Translations under genes and position numbers: made by a program | Source: RECM01 sp047921215 | GTDB taxonomy: Bacteria; Bacteroidota; Rhodothermia; Balneolales; Cyclonatronaceae | Direction of reading: 5' to 3' | DNA: 64,000 nt | Assembly (NCBI GenBank): GCA_047921215.1 | Contig: JBLRWO010000001.1 | Span: 1 to 64,000, forward strand | Shown here: in pieces, positions 7,872-17,636 of the stretch | Position numbering within the stretch: the first letter of the stretch is position 1 | Layout: each line of letters opens with the position of its first letter | Notes under the pieces: generated by a model | What the model was told of the DNA's origin: nothing | What the model saw: only the letters and a program-made list of their open reading frames with translations | Database searches by the model: none

Positions 7872-9761
7872 GTTCAGTTCCTCTACCGCCCGGTAGGCCT
7901 GATCAATGGCCACATTCAGATAGGCCTTCCCGCCGGCATCGGAGTTGGCAATGGTGATGCTTCCGAACGGTTTCCTGCCCACGATGCAGGGTTTCTCTTC
8001 GTCTTTCCAGTCCGGCTCGCCGAGGTAGGCATATTCATAGGTGTATCCGTGAGGCCAGCGGTTTACGGTGATGGCTTCAATATCGCGTGATGCGTTGAAA
8101 CCTGCCGGGCCGAACATGCGGCCCATCTGGTCTTTAATGTTTTCTTCGAAGGTTTCGAACGGCGTGGTGAGCAGTTCATATTTTCCCATCCGGAACTGCC
8201 CTTTGGGGGGCATCCCCGGTGTAACCGGGAAACGGCTGAAATGTACAACCATGGGCTGATCCGGATCTGAGGGATAGCTGTACCCCTCCATGTTCACGGG
8301 GCGGGCCAGCTGTACGTTTACAAAGTAGCTGCCGGGGCAGTAGATGCGGTCCACACCCATTTTGTAGAACGGCTGCCAGTTCCGGATCAGGGCTTTGGCA
8401 TACACCACCGGAAGCTTTTCGCTGTACGACAGCGCAATTTTCTGCTCCGGAGGCAGCCCGGGACAGATGAACGGGATCACATGGTTCCAGCAGGCAAGTA
8501 CAGTGTGATTGCCCCTGACCCTGTACGGCTTTCCGTTTTTCACATAGGTAATTTCAACCCCCTTTGCACTACCGGGTCCGCCGGGCTGGTCAACCCTGAT
8601 AGCTGTGCTGTTAAGCCTCATCCTGACGCTGGTCTGATTCGTATCGAGCCGGCTGTAATCGAAACGGGCCATCACCACATCCTCCATCGTATTGCCGGGG
8701 GCGACACCAGGTATCAGCGATCGGACCAGCAGCCTTGCCACCGATGCGCATCCGTCGGGAAAATGGTAGATATTCGGATCGGTATTGGTAACATCGGCTT
8801 TACCCCCGATGCTGTCGTAATTCCCCCGGCTTAGACCGAGACCGCCGAAACCGGGGCTACCCAGCCTGAAACACCGGATAGCCGGAATCCCGTCGATGCC
8901 TATGCCAAAGGTATCATGGGTGTTTTTCTGCATGTAGGTGAGCACCTCTTCATGCACCTTTACATAATCCCTGAGGTATTCATGATAACTGATTTGTTCG
9001 AGGGTGCGCTTTTTCATGAGGGCCGACTGCCCCGGAAGGTAATTGGTACTGCTGTTGGTGTACAGGCGTACCAGATCGTTCCTGGCTTCTTCCGACATGG
9101 GGATCAGCGAGGCATACTCAGCCCATGAGAGCGATCCCTGCCGCAGAAGCGCGTCACGGCCAAAGTGTTCACGGTCAAAGAAATGCCCGCGCGACAGGCT
9201 CATGTTGTCGAACAGGGTGCGGTCGGTAGTACGGTTAAATCTGCCAAGATCAATGCCAATATCTTTCAGAAGCGTATGTGATTCGTCACTGAACAGGGAC
9301 GGGCCCTCTATGAACTGGGTTCCGCCAAAGCCCATCCACGTGCGGCCTTCATGGTTGAATTCAACCCTTGTTGCATGCCCGCCGAAATCGGCATGGTTGT
9401 CGAGTATGAGGATCCGGGCATCTTTGCCGAATTTCTTGCGGTAGAAGTGTGCGGCCGATAACCCGCTCACACCGCCGCCCACAACGATCAGATCGTAGTT
9501 TTGATCCACATCCCCGGGCACACCAAAAACCCCGGGATCCTTACTCTCGGCCAGTTTATGGGCTGCCTCCCACGATCCGTCATGACTGCCCCTGAGACCG
9601 GTTAGCAGTGGCGGGTAGTACTCCTGTACGGAAATCAGACTGCGGCCCAGGTCAAAACCGAATACACGTGCAGGCGATGCCGAAAGCATCAGGCCCGTGA
9701 TGGTGACCCCCATCCCGTTTAAAAAATCACGCCGGGTGATTTTCCTGCCGTTATCTGACAT
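7866..9761 (-). CDS. Tat-exported FAD-dependent oxidoreductase, spermidine dehydrogenase-like
   Basis: 631 residues. A twin-arginine signal is at residues 8-35 (ITRRDFLNGMG then a hydrophobic stretch). An ADP-binding FAD motif is at about 90-130 (LIVVGGGVSGLSAAHFYRKK then LILDNHADFGGH). The segment EYYPPLLTGLRGSHDGSWE before the FAD motif recalls proteins annotated as SpdH-type spermidine dehydrogenases and related NAD(P)-binding proteins. It would act in the periplasm with tightly bound FAD. The substrate is uncertain, an amine being one possibility. ATG 9761 has GGGAGC just upstream. Its 3' end overlaps the convergent kinase-like gene by six bases. Confidence 0.72.
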   Translation of the reverse strand: MSDNGRKITRRDFLNGMGVTITGLMLSASPARVFGFDLGRSLISVQEYYPPLLTGLRGSHDGSWEAAHKLAESKDPGVFGVPGDVDQNYDLIVVGGGVSGLSAAHFYRKKFGKDARILILDNHADFGGHATRVEFNHEGRTWMGFGGTQFIEGPSLFSDESHTLLKDIGIDLGRFNRTTDRTLFDNMSLSRGHFFDREHFGRDALLRQGSLSWAEYASLIPMSEEARNDLVRLYTNSSTNYLPGQSALMKKRTLEQISYHEYLRDYVKVHEEVLTYMQKNTHDTFGIGIDGIPAIRCFRLGSPGFGGLGLSRGNYDSIGGKADVTNTDPNIYHFPDGCASVARLLVRSLIPGVAPGNTMEDVVMARFDYSRLDTNQTSVRMRLNSTAIRVDQPGGPGSAKGVEITYVKNGKPYRVRGNHTVLACWNHVIPFICPGLPPEQKIALSYSEKLPVVYAKALIRNWQPFYKMGVDRIYCPGSYFVNVQLARPVNMEGYSYPSDPDQPMVVHFSRFPVTPGMPPKGQFRMGKYELLTTPFETFEENIKDQMGRMFGPAGFNASRDIEAITVNRWPHGYTYEYAYLGEPDWKDEEKPCIVGRKPFGSITIANSDAGGKAYLNVAIDQAYRAVEELNL

Positions 9762-9877
9762 TTGCTCCCGCTCCCTGTAACCTTGGTATAGGCCTGTTTT
9801 CCGCTACACTCACCTGGATAACGGGCCATTACAGACCCAACCTATTGTAAATAATTATGTTATTACCTGCCTGGAAA

Positions 9878-10444
9878 TCAGTTTCGTGCAATCGGATAAA
9901 TAAACCGGTCGACCAGAAGCAGTACAGAAACCGTGGCCGAAACAAGGGACAGATAATCCCTCGCTTCCCAGCGTCTGGGTAATGGTTCACCTTCGAGAAT
10001 GATAATATCGCCATCCTCCAGTACGGGATAGATCTGGGCTTCATCGATCAGGTAATTAAAGTCGGCGATGTAAACAACTTTCCGTCCCTCGCTCATTTCG
10101 CGTGATATGGATACTGTTATGTCGGGGCGGCGGTCACGCCGGCGCTCGCCGAGTGTTGACGGCCCGCCCGAAAAGGATAACATCTGGGAGAGATCCGTAC
10201 CCGCCGGTACTACATAATAGCCGGCTGTTCGTACTGCTCCCCAAATGTTGATATTCACCGCTTCCTGGCCGGGGCGTGTAAGGTCATAATAACCGGGCAC
10301 ATTCAACTGACCCGGCTGGAACCCCAAACGCTGCTGTATCTGGGCCGTAACCGTATCGGTCAGGGAAAATAGCATGAGGAATCCAAGCACCAGGGCTGTA
10401 ACAGCGCGGCGGTTGGTCACCGGTTTCTTTTTTAATACTGTCAT
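9878..10444 (-). CDS. SLBB-domain polysaccharide export-like protein
   Basis: 188 residues. Residues 1-35 are a signal peptide ending near TVTAQ. Residues about 60-155 form an SLBB-like domain (VNINIWGAVRTAGYYVVPAG then LSQMLSFSGGPS and VLEDGDIIILEG). The C-terminus (about 163-185) is hydrophobic and could anchor the protein. Full Wza-type exporters have an additional Poly_export domain and a lipobox, and neither is visible, so this is a short or accessory member. It lies just downstream of the tyrosine autokinase on the same strand, a standard pairing for capsule or exopolysaccharide export. Confidence 0.75.
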   Translation of the reverse strand: MTVLKKKPVTNRRAVTALVLGFLMLFSLTDTVTAQIQQRLGFQPGQLNVPGYYDLTRPGQEAVNINIWGAVRTAGYYVVPAGTDLSQMLSFSGGPSTLGERRRDRRPDITVSISREMSEGRKVVYIADFNYLIDEAQIYPVLEDGDIIILEGEPLPRRWEARDYLSLVSATVSVLLLVDRFIYPIARN

Positions 10445-10602
10445 ACTCTGTTTAATTGTAATTAATTTTTCTGCTGAACCGGTCGATGGTTTAATATTTG
10501 TACATCATCGGGTCATCCGGTTTTAATACGTAGCATACCCGTGACCGTTCAGATCACCCGGATGAAACCATACATTGCCGGCATCTGCCATGATAAATAA
10601 GG

Positions 10603-13044
10603 TTATATGGTTTGTTTCGACTTTGGAGCACCGGCCGGTCTGACTCCGGCCCGGCTGTTATTGATACTACCGCTGCCATTACCATTGCCGCCTCTTTTTC
10701 CGTTACCTTTGGGCACATAGCTTGTTCCGTAGGTAAACTCATATCCATAACGGCTGTAACCGGTCGAGGACGTGAAGTTAAAACTGTTGAGAACCACACC
10801 CGCCACAAATACACCAACATCCTGCAGGTACTGTCTAGTGGTCTCCAGGATTTCCCAGGTGGTATCGTCCGCTTTCGTGACCAGAATGGTTGCGTCCACC
10901 TTATTGGCCATGATACTTGAGTCGGTTACAAGCTGCATGGGAGGTGAGTCAAATATAACAATATCGAACTCTGTGGAGACACTCTCAACAAACTCATCCA
11001 TCCGCTTTGAACCCAGAAATTCGGACGGGTTGGAGATGGGCTTGCCACTCGGCAACACATAGAGATTAGCGACAGGGGTCGAAAACTCATCGACAGAAAA
11101 ACCGCCGGTACGGAAAAGAGTATCCGACAGACCCGGTTCACTTGACAGCCCCAGCAAATTGGTTGCCGTTGGTTTACGCAGGTCGGCGTCCACCAACAGG
11201 GTCCGTTTTCCGGCCTGTGCCATAACGATGGCCAGGTTGACCGCTGTAAGGCTTTTACCTTCGCTAGGTATGGAACTGGTTACCAGTATGCTTTTTACCG
11301 GTTTGTCCACATTGCTGAACAGCAGATTGGTGCGAAGCCGTCTGTACGATTCAGATACCGGTGAGAGCGGCTCATGAAGCACAACAACTCTGGCATCCGC
11401 CTGAAGACCGTTAACCGGTTTCAGCTTGTGATTGGGTTTGATCAGGCCTCTGTATGCATCCATGTTCGGGATGGCAGATAATACATTGAAACCTCTCTGC
11501 CTGAGCTCTTCCGGCGTATGTATGGTATTGTCCATCATACGTCTCAGGAAAATAATTCCGACGGACAGTGCAAGACCAAGCCCCATACCCAGGATCATCA
11601 GTAACAGCTTGTTGGGCCGTACCGGTGCTGAAGGGATATTAGCCTCGGTTACAACCCTGACACGGCCGAGCTCTGCCCGTTCTGCTATCTGGGTCTCCTG
11701 CAGGGTGGAGAGCAGTCTCAGATAAAGCTCCTCATTGATTCGCTTTTCACGCTCCATATCAGAAAGACGGTGTGATTTCTCAAGAGAGCTGTACACATTC
11801 CCCTGAAATTCGTTGGCCTGATTTCTCAAAAAGACCAGCCGTTCTTCGAGAGCCTGCAAATTGGCTTCCTCGCGGTTATAGTCCTGCCGGAGCTGCTGCA
11901 ACATGGTAGTGAGGTTTTCCTGGCTCATCACCCCGCGCTGCAGATTATCTGCCATCTCCGTGTTTAATCGCTCAATGCTGGCCTCAAGGCTTTGAATCCG
12001 GCTTACAATCGCATTCAGATTGGCATTCCGTTCCGGGAACTGCCGCAGTTCCGGGCGTTCGATGTAGTAGTCTTCAGCCTGCAACTGAAGATCCAGAATA
12101 CGTGACCGGATTACCGTGATTTGTTGCTCCACGTTTGAACTGCGGCTCACCGACAGAAGCTGGCGGGTGTCTTCTTCTTCTTTTTTCAGGATTTCAAGCA
12201 ACCGGGTTTTTGTATTGATCTCGTGCTGGGTTTCGTCAATCTGGCGGTACAGTTCGGAAAGCTGCTCGGCAGCACGCTGCCCGGCCGGATCGGTTACCAG
12301 GCTGTAATCGGTCTCAAGGAATTTTCTGATCTGGGTCTCGTAAGATCTCAGGCTTTCACGCTGGTCACTTTCCAGTGATTCAAGGTACTGAAGTGTGGCT
12401 TTGATCTTTTCCCTGCTTCGTTCCCGGTCGTATCTGCTGTATTCCTCGGCATAGATATTGGCCAGCAGCGACGCTTCACCGGGGTTGGCACTGACAGCGA
12501 TAATATCGAACATGTTGGGTACACCACGTATGGGCGTTATGGTAATCTGGCGCGGAATCCGTCGGGCCACCCTGGGCATGTCGAGCATTTTATAGTTGGC
12601 CGGATCATCGGTATAGGAACCGATCAAGTTGTTAAAACCTTTGGACAGTGGGCCTGCTGCCGAGTCAGGATCCACATATTCAATAAGAATGGGCAGCTGT
12701 TCACCGTCATAGGGACTGAATCCGACCCCTATAAGCCTGCGGGCCACCTGTTCGGCCAGGTCGCTGGAGCGCTGCACAATTGCAATATCTGCTGCAAGCC
12801 GGTCTGCCATGGCCGCTGCAGACCGCTGGTCGGTGGCACCGAAACCCGGAATTTCATTCTGCTGGCTCAGGTCAACAAAAATGGTGCTTCTGGCCTCATA
12901 CTCGGGGGTCAGTGTGTTTACATAGAGAAATGTAACAACCACTGCAAAACTGAAGATGGATATGATCCACCATTTACCTGAAAGTAGCAGATCCTTTATT
13001 TCCGATAAACTCGGCAGATCCTCATGTGGATGTTTCTGATTCAT
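10603..13044 (-). CDS. Wzc-type polysaccharide co-polymerase / tyrosine autokinase
   Basis: 813 residues. An N-terminal Wzz chain-length domain starts with a membrane helix at about 32-50. A long periplasmic coiled coil (about 200-460) leads to a second helix (LLLMILGMGLGLALSVGIIF), then a cytoplasmic BY-kinase. The kinase has Walker A SSIPSEGKSLTA (about 585-596), Walker A' LLVDADLRKP and Walker B IVIFDSPP. A tyrosine cluster near 765-785 (YSRYGYEFTYGTSY) is the expected autophosphorylation site. It would control polymer length and export in the inner membrane. It is followed by the SLBB gene 158 bases downstream. ATG 13044 is a clean start. Confidence 0.93.
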   Translation of the reverse strand: MNQKHPHEDLPSLSEIKDLLLSGKWWIISIFSFAVVVTFLYVNTLTPEYEARSTIFVDLSQQNEIPGFGATDQRSAAAMADRLAADIAIVQRSSDLAEQVARRLIGVGFSPYDGEQLPILIEYVDPDSAAGPLSKGFNNLIGSYTDDPANYKMLDMPRVARRIPRQITITPIRGVPNMFDIIAVSANPGEASLLANIYAEEYSRYDRERSREKIKATLQYLESLESDQRESLRSYETQIRKFLETDYSLVTDPAGQRAAEQLSELYRQIDETQHEINTKTRLLEILKKEEEDTRQLLSVSRSSNVEQQITVIRSRILDLQLQAEDYYIERPELRQFPERNANLNAIVSRIQSLEASIERLNTEMADNLQRGVMSQENLTTMLQQLRQDYNREEANLQALEERLVFLRNQANEFQGNVYSSLEKSHRLSDMEREKRINEELYLRLLSTLQETQIAERAELGRVRVVTEANIPSAPVRPNKLLLMILGMGLGLALSVGIIFLRRMMDNTIHTPEELRQRGFNVLSAIPNMDAYRGLIKPNHKLKPVNGLQADARVVVLHEPLSPVSESYRRLRTNLLFSNVDKPVKSILVTSSIPSEGKSLTAVNLAIVMAQAGKRTLLVDADLRKPTATNLLGLSSEPGLSDTLFRTGGFSVDEFSTPVANLYVLPSGKPISNPSEFLGSKRMDEFVESVSTEFDIVIFDSPPMQLVTDSSIMANKVDATILVTKADDTTWEILETTRQYLQDVGVFVAGVVLNSFNFTSSTGYSRYGYEFTYGTSYVPKGNGKRGGNGNGSGSINNSRAGVRPAGAPKSKQTI

Positions 13045-13435
13045 AATTAATTCTGACGATTAAATAAACGGATCGAACGCCCGGTTAAGAGCAACCCTTC
13101 AATATACCTTTTGTTTGCTTCTGAGTAACTATATACGTACTCGTGTATGCGTCTCGTATCTTTTTGTTCCGGAAACAGGTGAATTCGACCTTTTTTAATG
13201 ATTTTATAATGTTATGAAATTGACGCGAAATTGCAAGAAATAAACGACGGGCTGAGCCATTCCACGTCATGCCGGGCATGGCCTGAACACAACGTTGTGA
13301 AGTCGAAGAGCTCCCTGCGTCATGCCGGGCACAACGCAGCATAGCTGCGTGTAGTCGAGGCACGTAAGGGCTTTATAAAAAGCCCCCCAATCTGCGAATC
13401 CCCTAAAACTCAAATCCTGGTTAGAAATAAAGCCA
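13045..13435. other. Intergenic region holding repeat copy R1
   Basis: This lies between leuS and the autokinase gene, both minus strand. The leuS-proximal part (13265-13388) is a copy of the core intergenic repeat described separately. The autokinase-proximal part is AT-rich and probably contains its promoter. Short open frames here are made of repeat sequence and are not genes. Confidence 0.5.
13265..13388 (+). repeat. Core intergenic repeat, copy R1
   Basis: It contains CGTCATGCCGGGCATGGCCTG, then GTCGAAG, a second CGTCATGCCGGGC at 13318-13330, GTCGAGGCACG, and a terminal hairpin AGGGCTTTATAAAAAGCCCC. The same ordered motifs occur in copies R3-R8. The hairpin lies next to the leuS stop and could also act as a terminator. 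Confidence 0.7.
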
Positions 13436-16045
13436 CTACCCCCTAACCACAATATTCACAATCCGGCCCGGTACAAAAATCTCCTTGACCACGGTAACCC
13501 CGTCCAGATACTTCTGAACCTGGCTGTTTTCGCGGGCCTGCGCCAGCACGAAATCCTTATCATTGACCTTTTCCGACGGTATTTCAATGCTTGCCCTCAG
13601 TTTGCCGTTCACCTGAACGGCGATCACCATCGAATCGGACTGCAGGTATTTTTCCTCATAGCCGGGCCATTCAGTATAGGCCAGTACGCTTGTTTCACCC
13701 ATTAACTCCCACAGCTCTTCAGCGATGTGCGGGGCGAACGGATCGAGCAGACGGATGTAGGTTTTCATCAGTTCAGCAGGCTTCACCTCCCACTTCATCG
13801 CCTCGTTGTTGAAGATCATCAGCTGGGAAATGGCTGTATTGAAACGGTGTCCTTCAATATCTTCGGTGACCTTTTTGATGGTTTCATGCATGATTTTGAG
13901 CTGATTGCGGTCGGGTTCGGCATCTTTAATCTCAGCCCGGATTCTGCCGGATTCCTCATCCACAAACGTGCGCCAAACGCGCTTCAGGAAACGGTACACA
14001 CCCTCCACCCCTTTCATGCTCCAGGGCTTCACCTGCTCGAGGGGTCCCATGAACATCTCATAGAGCCGGAGCGAATCGGCCCCGTACTGCTCCACAACCA
14101 CATCCGGATTGATCACATTGCCGCGCGATTTCGACATTTTGAAGGATCGGGCATCAATCACGATTTCGGTCCCCGCTATTACAAAGTCGGTCCCCTTTTT
14201 CCCGACCTGCTCTTCGGAGAGCTTCTCCGGCAGGTAATCGACGCCGGGCTCAAGCGCATTGGCCGGCACGAAATTTCCGTCGGCATCTTTCCAGGCTGTG
14301 AATTCGAGTTCGCCCAGGATCATGCCCTGGTTCACAAGCCGCTGAAACGGCTCTTTGGTCGATACCACACCCACATCATACAGCACTTTGTGCCAGAAAC
14401 GGGCATACAGGAGGTGGAGTACAGCATGCTCGGCCCCGCCTACGTAGAGGTCTACAGGCATCCAGTACTGCTCTTTTTCGGGGCTTACCGGGCCTTCTGT
14501 ATAATCCGGATCGATATAGCGCAGGTAGTACCAGCACGAGCCGGCCCACTGGGGCATGGTGTTGGTTTCGCGGCGGGCCGGGGCTCCGGTTTCCGGATCG
14601 GTGGTGTTTACCCACTCTTCGATCGTGGCCAGGGGAGATTCGCCGGTGCCGGACGGCTTGTAGCGCTCCACTTCGGGCAGTGTGACCGGAAGGTCTTGCT
14701 CGCGCATCGGTTTTGGCTCCCCGTTCACAAAGATGACCGGAAAAGGCTCGCCCCAGTATCGCTGGCGGGAGAAAAGCCAGTCGCGGAGTTTGTAGTTGAC
14801 CGTTTTCTCGCCCAGGCCTTTCTTTTCGAGCCAGGCGGTGATCTTCACCTTGGCTTCGGCTACGGGCAGATCGTTGATCGAAACCTCTTCGTTGGCAGAA
14901 TTCACCACGATACCGTCATTGGAATCGGTGTAGGCGGCTCTGGTCACATCCCCGCCTTTCACTACCTCTATGATGGGGATATCGTACTTGACGGCAAATT
15001 CCCAGTCGCGCTCGTCGTGGCCCGGCACCGCCATGATGGCACCGGTACCATAACTCATCAGTACATAGTCGGCCACCCAGACCGGGATGTCCTTCCCCGT
15101 ACAGGGGTTCACGGCATAACCACCGGTAAATACTCCCGATTTATCCTTGTTCAGGTCGGTGCGGTCGAGCTCCGATTTATTGGCCGCCTCGGCCCGGTAT
15201 GCCTCAACCGCGGTTTTCTGTTCAGCCGTAGTTATTACGTCCACCAGCGGGTGTTCCGGAGACAGCACCATGTAGGTGGCACCGAATAGGGTATCGGGTC
15301 GGGTGGTGAACACCCGGATGGTTTCATCATGTCCGGAAACCCGGAAATCAATATCGGCACCGATAGACCGGCCGATCCAGTTCCGCTGCATCTCCTTTAT
15401 GGAATCGGGCCAGTCGACCTCCTCAAGGTCCTCCAGCAATCGATCGGCATAGGCGGTTATTCGAAGCATCCACTGGCGCATCGGTTTGCGGATGACCGGA
15501 AACCCTCCCACCTCGCTTTTACCGTCGATCACCTCCTCGTTGGCCAGAACCGTGCCCAGCTCGGGGCACCAGTTCACCGGCACACTCGACTGGTAGGCCA
15601 GGCCCTGCTTGTAGAGCTGAAGGAAAATCCACTGGGTCCATTTATAGTAGGCCGGATCGGTGGTATCGACCTCGCGGTCCCAGTCGTAGCTGAAACCCAG
15701 CGACTGCAGCTGTTCACGGAACCTGATAATATTCTCTCGAGTCGTGATGCGGGGGTGCGTGCCCGTCTTTATCGCGTACTGTTCGGCCGGCAGCCCGAAT
15801 GCGTCCCACCCTATCGGGTGCAGTACATTGAATCCCTTTTTCCGCTTGTATCGCGCAATGATATCGGTGGCCGTATACCCCTCGGGGTGCCCCACGTGCA
15901 GACCCGAGCTGCTCGGGTAGGGAAACATGTCGAGCACATAGTATTTCGGTTTGGAACGGTCGGTATCGTCGGTTTTAAAAATCCTGTTTTCGATCCAGAA
16001 TTTCTGCCATTTCGGTTCAATGGAGGCGGGATTGTAGTCGGACAT
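13436..16045 (-). CDS. leuS: Leucyl-tRNA synthetase
   Basis: 869 residues, normal for a bacterial LeuRS. The class I signature is HVGH at residues 50-53 within SSSGLHVGHPEGYTATDI. The CP1 editing domain keeps the Thr-rich TTRPDTLFGATY near residue 247 and GTGAIMAVPGHDERD with its editing Asp near 345. The KMSKS loop (SFKMSKSRGNVINP) is near residue 637, followed by the anticodon-binding domain. It charges tRNA-Leu in the cytoplasm. The frame is intact from ATG 16045. Downstream lies a repeat element, so it appears to be transcribed alone. Confidence 0.98.
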   Translation of the reverse strand: MSDYNPASIEPKWQKFWIENRIFKTDDTDRSKPKYYVLDMFPYPSSSGLHVGHPEGYTATDIIARYKRKKGFNVLHPIGWDAFGLPAEQYAIKTGTHPRITTRENIIRFREQLQSLGFSYDWDREVDTTDPAYYKWTQWIFLQLYKQGLAYQSSVPVNWCPELGTVLANEEVIDGKSEVGGFPVIRKPMRQWMLRITAYADRLLEDLEEVDWPDSIKEMQRNWIGRSIGADIDFRVSGHDETIRVFTTRPDTLFGATYMVLSPEHPLVDVITTAEQKTAVEAYRAEAANKSELDRTDLNKDKSGVFTGGYAVNPCTGKDIPVWVADYVLMSYGTGAIMAVPGHDERDWEFAVKYDIPIIEVVKGGDVTRAAYTDSNDGIVVNSANEEVSINDLPVAEAKVKITAWLEKKGLGEKTVNYKLRDWLFSRQRYWGEPFPVIFVNGEPKPMREQDLPVTLPEVERYKPSGTGESPLATIEEWVNTTDPETGAPARRETNTMPQWAGSCWYYLRYIDPDYTEGPVSPEKEQYWMPVDLYVGGAEHAVLHLLYARFWHKVLYDVGVVSTKEPFQRLVNQGMILGELEFTAWKDADGNFVPANALEPGVDYLPEKLSEEQVGKKGTDFVIAGTEIVIDARSFKMSKSRGNVINPDVVVEQYGADSLRLYEMFMGPLEQVKPWSMKGVEGVYRFLKRVWRTFVDEESGRIRAEIKDAEPDRNQLKIMHETIKKVTEDIEGHRFNTAISQLMIFNNEAMKWEVKPAELMKTYIRLLDPFAPHIAEELWELMGETSVLAYTEWPGYEEKYLQSDSMVIAVQVNGKLRASIEIPSEKVNDKDFVLAQARENSQVQKYLDGVTVVKEIFVPGRIVNIVVRG

Positions 16046-16210
16046 CGGGTGCTTGTGTGGGTTACGGCGTTATTGACAAGCCTGAAAAATACAAAAAAGA
16101 TGAGTCAGGTTCGCGAGATCCTTGAATGCGATTTCAGGAACCCATTTTGGGAGAAAAAAAATAAATCCGTAATCCATAAATCCGGATTTCCGGAACACTG
16201 GCACCATGGC

Positions 16211-16238
16211 AAAAAAAAAGGGACCGAAGTCCCTTTTT
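16211..16238 (-). terminator. Rho-independent terminator after the lipoprotein gene
   Basis: On the minus strand the arms AAAAAGGGAC and GTCCCTTTTT close a TTCG tetraloop and end in a run of nine T. It lies 24 bases past the stop of the lipoprotein gene (16263). The plus strand also ends in a short T-run, so it may work in both directions. Confidence 0.88.
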
Positions 16239-16262
16239 GGTTTAATCCGTAGTATATCCGGA

Positions 16263-17354
16263 TCAGGGTTTTTCAAATGTTACGGCATGCGCCGACACAT
16301 ATACCGTAGTACCAGGTGCAACATTAGGACCGGTCGCATTTTGAATTCCTGTATCGGAAGTCGGGTCAAAGTTTGACTTATTTGTATACTGACCGAACGC
16401 CCAGGGTACAGGTTGCGGGAAATCATTTGGATTAAGCACGATTTCAACCTGTGTTTCAAATGCTGCCCATTCTTCTGTTAAAATGATACGATAGCGATAG
16501 TTACCATCATCATCATTAACGAAGCAGAATACACCCTGATAGGTCTTGTTGGAATACATATAATAGGTGTCGAATCCGGCGTCACATACTTCGTCACGGG
16601 TATTTTCATCGTTGTTCGTGGTCGGATACTCTACATAGGAGAACCATTCGTGTCCGTCAAAGATGAAGTTGTGGCCTTCCGGAATATCTTCCATGCGGGC
16701 AGTAATTGTTTCACATTCCTCGATGATCACATTCTGCTGGCCAGGGTCGGTTTCGACCAGATAGATTGCACATCCCTCTTCTACGTGCCCGTCGCCGGCT
16801 GCAGTTATGTCAGCCAGAATCTGATCAACATTTTCCGTGTTGAATGTCGGAACGCCATTGTTGCGGAATTCTGGTGGCATTTTGGAGAGATCGCTCGTGT
16901 AGTTGAACCTTGGGAAATCGAGTACAGACCAAATTGCAACCTGAATATCTTTCCAGTCAGCATCGAGGTCCCTCATAAAACGGACTTTGTTGTTTACGAT
17001 ATAGCCGACTTTCTGTAAAGCGGCATCCTGGTCGGCAGTATGCAATTTTACACCGTTATACTCGCCGCCATTCGAATTAATCGGGGTATCATAAAGAACG
17101 CACCAGGCGTTATACTGACCATCCCTCATGTTGGACTCAGGCAGCAGGTTGTCCAGTTCAATCTTGAAATAGCTGCGTACATTGTCCTTATTCACCTTGA
17201 TGCTCACATCTGTAGCACCCTCTTTGAGTTGTACGTTGGGTGTATCCCTCAGTGATTCTTCCAGACTGACCGGACTGTTGGATTCACACGCAGTGAATAC
17301 CAGTCCGAGCATCAGAATACCGAGTGTGCTTTTGATCGTGCCCCTTTTTTTCAT
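16263..17354 (-). CDS. Lipoprotein with a putative Cys-Gln thioester domain
   Basis: 363 residues. The lipoprotein signal is at 1-23 (lipobox VFTAC, lipidated Cys23). From about residue 60 the sequence fits the thioester-domain (TED) pattern of surface adhesins: AWCVLY with Cys85, GYIVNN at 117-122, and IQVAIW with Gln138, which matches the second motif (hydrophobic-Gln-x-x-hydrophobic-Trp). In characterised TEDs these Cys and Gln side chains form an internal thioester that reacts covalently with host or surface amines. The C-terminal half (about 225-363) is unrecognised. ATG 17354 has AGGAGC upstream, and a strong terminator follows. The lipobox is clear; the thioester is inference. Confidence 0.62.
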   Translation of the reverse strand: MKKRGTIKSTLGILMLGLVFTACESNSPVSLEESLRDTPNVQLKEGATDVSIKVNKDNVRSYFKIELDNLLPESNMRDGQYNAWCVLYDTPINSNGGEYNGVKLHTADQDAALQKVGYIVNNKVRFMRDLDADWKDIQVAIWSVLDFPRFNYTSDLSKMPPEFRNNGVPTFNTENVDQILADITAAGDGHVEEGCAIYLVETDPGQQNVIIEECETITARMEDIPEGHNFIFDGHEWFSYVEYPTTNNDENTRDEVCDAGFDTYYMYSNKTYQGVFCFVNDDDGNYRYRIILTEEWAAFETQVEIVLNPNDFPQPVPWAFGQYTNKSNFDPTSDTGIQNATGPNVAPGTTVYVSAHAVTFEKP

Positions 17355-17636
17355 GTTTAGCTCCTGTAAATGAGTTGTATTGTTGGATTACGTCTCGATT
17401 TCATCTTGTGATGCACTTTAATTGAGATGCACTCTAAACACATATTAAGAATTTCGGTTTCGTCAAATCAAGTTAGAGTTATTTAACAACTGATTGATGT
17501 GCAAAAAGTTATGCTAAACTTTTTTAATCTTTTCCCTGCGTCCACCGAATTCCAGAGTCCCTGAGCGAGACTATAATATGGATTGCAGCAAACTGTTCAT
17601 TATCCCGATCCCCGCCTTATACATGTTTACAGAATC

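Noticed and set aside
13727..15289. Long plus-strand open frame (520 codons) opposite leuS
   Set aside because: It lies wholly antisense to a complete LeuRS with all motifs, and its residues (His- and Gly-rich, no domain pattern) fit a shadow of a GC-rich gene.
17504..17526. AAAAAGTT / AACTTTTTT hairpin after luxC
   Set aside because: The stem is almost only A-T pairs and lies over 100 bases past the stop, so it was not called a terminator.
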